From contig CAYGWM010000104.1 of the NCBI GenBank assembly GCA_964353555.1, positions 1 to 14,692 of the forward strand: 14,692 bases of DNA, written 5' to 3'. Source of the DNA: PR03 sp964353555. GTDB lineage: Bacteria; Myxococcota_A; UBA9160; PR03. Under the pieces are notes generated by a model. The model did not search any database. It had not been told where the DNA came from and saw only the letters and a list, made by a program, of their open reading frames with translations. Each line of letters opens with the position of its first letter. Positions within the stretch are counted from its first letter, which is position 1. The position numbers were made by a program, and so were the translations under genes. Below, piece after piece: positions 13,245 to 14,692 of the stretch.

Positions 13245-14641
13245 CATTTCGTCCTCGACGCGAGTACCAAACCCGCGTCCTGGGCGCGCCGGACGCCTGC
13301 GCGCATGTCTTCTTCTCCGTCGACCTGTGCGTGGTCGACTTCGACCCACTGATCCGTCGGCACCTCGATGGCGCCGACGGCGAGCCAACGTCGCGCGAGC
13401 GCATCGAGCGCCTCGCGCGCAGTCTGCGGTGAATCACCGCCTTCTGCATTCTTTACCGGCGCGTACTCGTCCTCGCGCGCAACCTCGACGAGCGCGACGT
13501 GCTGCGCAGCCGGAAGCGCGTCGAAGAGAAAACGCTCGAGCTTGTGTCCGTTGGGCGCGGCCGGCTTCACCGCGCGGCCGTCGGCGTCGATGAACGGGAT
13601 CTTCTTGGCCGACGCGTGATAGGGCAGGTAGCGCTCGGCATCCGCCGCGATGCGCCGCGCGAACGCGACGTCGAGCGCATGGATCGCAATGCTGCCGGCC
13701 CAATAGACGAGTTCGCCCGAGGCGTCCTTCAGGTAGCGATGTTCGTCGTCGATCTCGGTGTACTCGACGATTCCGATGTGACCGTCGACGCGGGCCAGCA
13801 CGCCGACCTTCTCGAGCGGGTCGAGCTTGCGCACCACCTTCGCCGACATTTCGGCGCCAGCGAGGTCGTGGAGCCCGAGGAACACCGGGTCGGCGAGTTG
13901 AATCAGCGGATTGTCCACCTGGTAGTAGGAGATCGTCGTGATGCCGCGTGCGCTCATGTCGTCGAGCGCGCCCGAGTCGGCGAGAGCCTCGAAGGAGCCA
14001 CCATGCCCGTTGGGGCTCTCCGCAATGCGGCCGCGCGACTCGAGCAGCAATCGCCCTTCGAAGTCGAGCGCGGGCGCCATGCTCTGGCAAAGGAAGTAGA
14101 CGTCTTCGCGCGGCAGCCCGAAGTATTCGCGTTCGGCGAGATAGGCACGGGTCGGCGCATCCGTCGCAGGGCTCGTCATCACGTACCACGGGATCCGCGC
14201 GGCAAAGCGACGGCGCGCACCCCGGATCTTCTGCGCCTGGAGTTCGAAGAGCGTGCGACCCGAGACGGGACCGAGCGGAAAGACTCCCTTGGGACCTTCG
14301 AAGCCGAGCCGCGTTCCCTGGCCGCCAGCCACCACCATGACAGCGACGCGACCCGCACGGAGCAGCGCCTCGCCACGTTCGCGCGCCTCCGCCCGGCGAG
14401 CCGAACTGCCGCCGTAGGCAGGCAGGCATTCGATCGGTGCGGGCTCGAGATTCCGAGTCCCGGGGCTCGCCAGAGAACGTGTGTGCTCGTGGACGCGGCG
14501 CAGCTCCGCCAGATCGATGGCAGCCGCTTGCAGCGCCAGCGCTTGACGCGCAGCCTCATCGAGCTGGTTCCAGAAGCGGAATACGTGCCCCTGGCCGAAC
14601 TCGTCGTAGTGCTTCTTCAGTGGATCGATCGGCTGTTGCAT
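13244..14641 (-). CDS. UAP1-like UDP-N-acetylhexosamine pyrophosphorylase (UDPGP family)
   Basis: Predicted 465 aa cytoplasmic nucleotidyltransferase, making a UDP-sugar and pyrophosphate from UTP and a sugar-1-phosphate. Hallmarks of the eukaryotic AGX/UAP1 type are present in order: 'GHVFRFWNQLDE' near the N-terminus, the nucleotide loop GGQGTRLG (106-113) continuing to 'GPKGVFPLG', 'SPNGHGGSFEAL', 'VDNPLIQLADPVFLG', 'AKVVRKLDPLEKVGVLARVDG', 'VEYTEI', 'KKIPF', 'KLERFLFD' and 'DEYAPVKNAEGGDSP'. The last two speak for N-acetylhexosamine rather than glucose; substrate remains unproven. The start is ATG at 14641, where family homology begins; an upstream GTG at 14686 would add 15 residues without similarity. 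The ribosome site is weak (GCGAG). Its TGA overlaps the FYDLN gene's start. A 6-bp inverted repeat (14649-14654 / 14676-14681) lies just upstream; the promoter is probably outside the window. Confidence 0.92.
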   Translation of the reverse strand: MQQPIDPLKKHYDEFGQGHVFRFWNQLDEAARQALALQAAAIDLAELRRVHEHTRSLASPGTRNLEPAPIECLPAYGGSSARRAEARERGEALLRAGRVAVMVVAGGQGTRLGFEGPKGVFPLGPVSGRTLFELQAQKIRGARRRFAARIPWYVMTSPATDAPTRAYLAEREYFGLPREDVYFLCQSMAPALDFEGRLLLESRGRIAESPNGHGGSFEALADSGALDDMSARGITTISYYQVDNPLIQLADPVFLGLHDLAGAEMSAKVVRKLDPLEKVGVLARVDGHIGIVEYTEIDDEHRYLKDASGELVYWAGSIAIHALDVAFARRIAADAERYLPYHASAKKIPFIDADGRAVKPAAPNGHKLERFLFDALPAAQHVALVEVAREDEYAPVKNAEGGDSPQTAREALDALARRWLAVGAIEVPTDQWVEVDHAQVDGEEDMRAGVRRAQDAGLVLASRTK

Positions 14642-14692
14642 CTCGCAGATTCGCCGGGGGGTTCGATCGGCGCCCGCGAATAGCACAGCGAG

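Overview
This is a GC-rich stretch (about two thirds G+C by eye) of bacterial chromosome, densely packed with ordinary genes on both strands. I find no insertion sequence, phage gene, CRISPR array, toxin-antitoxin pair or defence cassette. The gene content suggests a motile proteobacterium of the deltaproteobacterial/myxobacterial kind: a response regulator with a PilZ domain, a FYDLN_acid protein, a eukaryote-like UDP-sugar pyrophosphorylase and a DUF4124 protein. That placement is an inference from family distribution, not from a phylogenetic marker.

Layout. At the left edge is an initiator tRNA-fMet (minus strand) with its own promoter. A DUF4124 exported protein (plus) follows, with an operator-like dyad upstream and a hairpin downstream. 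A tightly coupled minus-strand operon of three genes (2687 to 1046) encodes a probable lipoprotein, a receiver-PilZ response regulator and an exported coiled-coil protein. It diverges from a ROK sugar kinase (plus, 2828-3790), whose stop codon overlaps the stop of a convergent chemoreceptor gene (minus, 5484-3787). The chemoreceptor has a candidate sigma-28 promoter.

Upstream of it on the minus strand lies a coupled group: a glycoside-hydrolase-like exported protein (GHL10/DUF187), queA and tgt. The last two are consecutive-pathway enzymes of queuosine tRNA modification. From a 93-bp divergent promoter region a lytic transglycosylase gene runs rightward, coupled by a GTGA overlap to a PfkB-family kinase and followed by a small membrane coiled-coil protein. 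Converging from the right edge are a UAP1-like UDP-HexNAc pyrophosphorylase gene and, overlapping its stop codon, a FYDLN_acid zinc-ribbon gene with a histone-H1-like basic N-terminus.

How they work together. Two themes recur. One is the cell envelope and its sugars: lytic transglycosylase, GHL10 hydrolase, ROK and PfkB kinases, UDP-HexNAc synthesis. The other is signalling and motility: chemoreceptor and c-di-GMP-type PilZ regulator. Most genes within operons overlap by 1-4 nt (GTGA, ATGA, TTGA, TGATG), so translational coupling is the rule here. The observations most worth a second look are the three-part FYDLN protein coupled to the sugar-nucleotide enzyme, the possibly leaderless divergent promoters at 9002-9094, the slt-pfkB coupling, and the receiver-PilZ operon.
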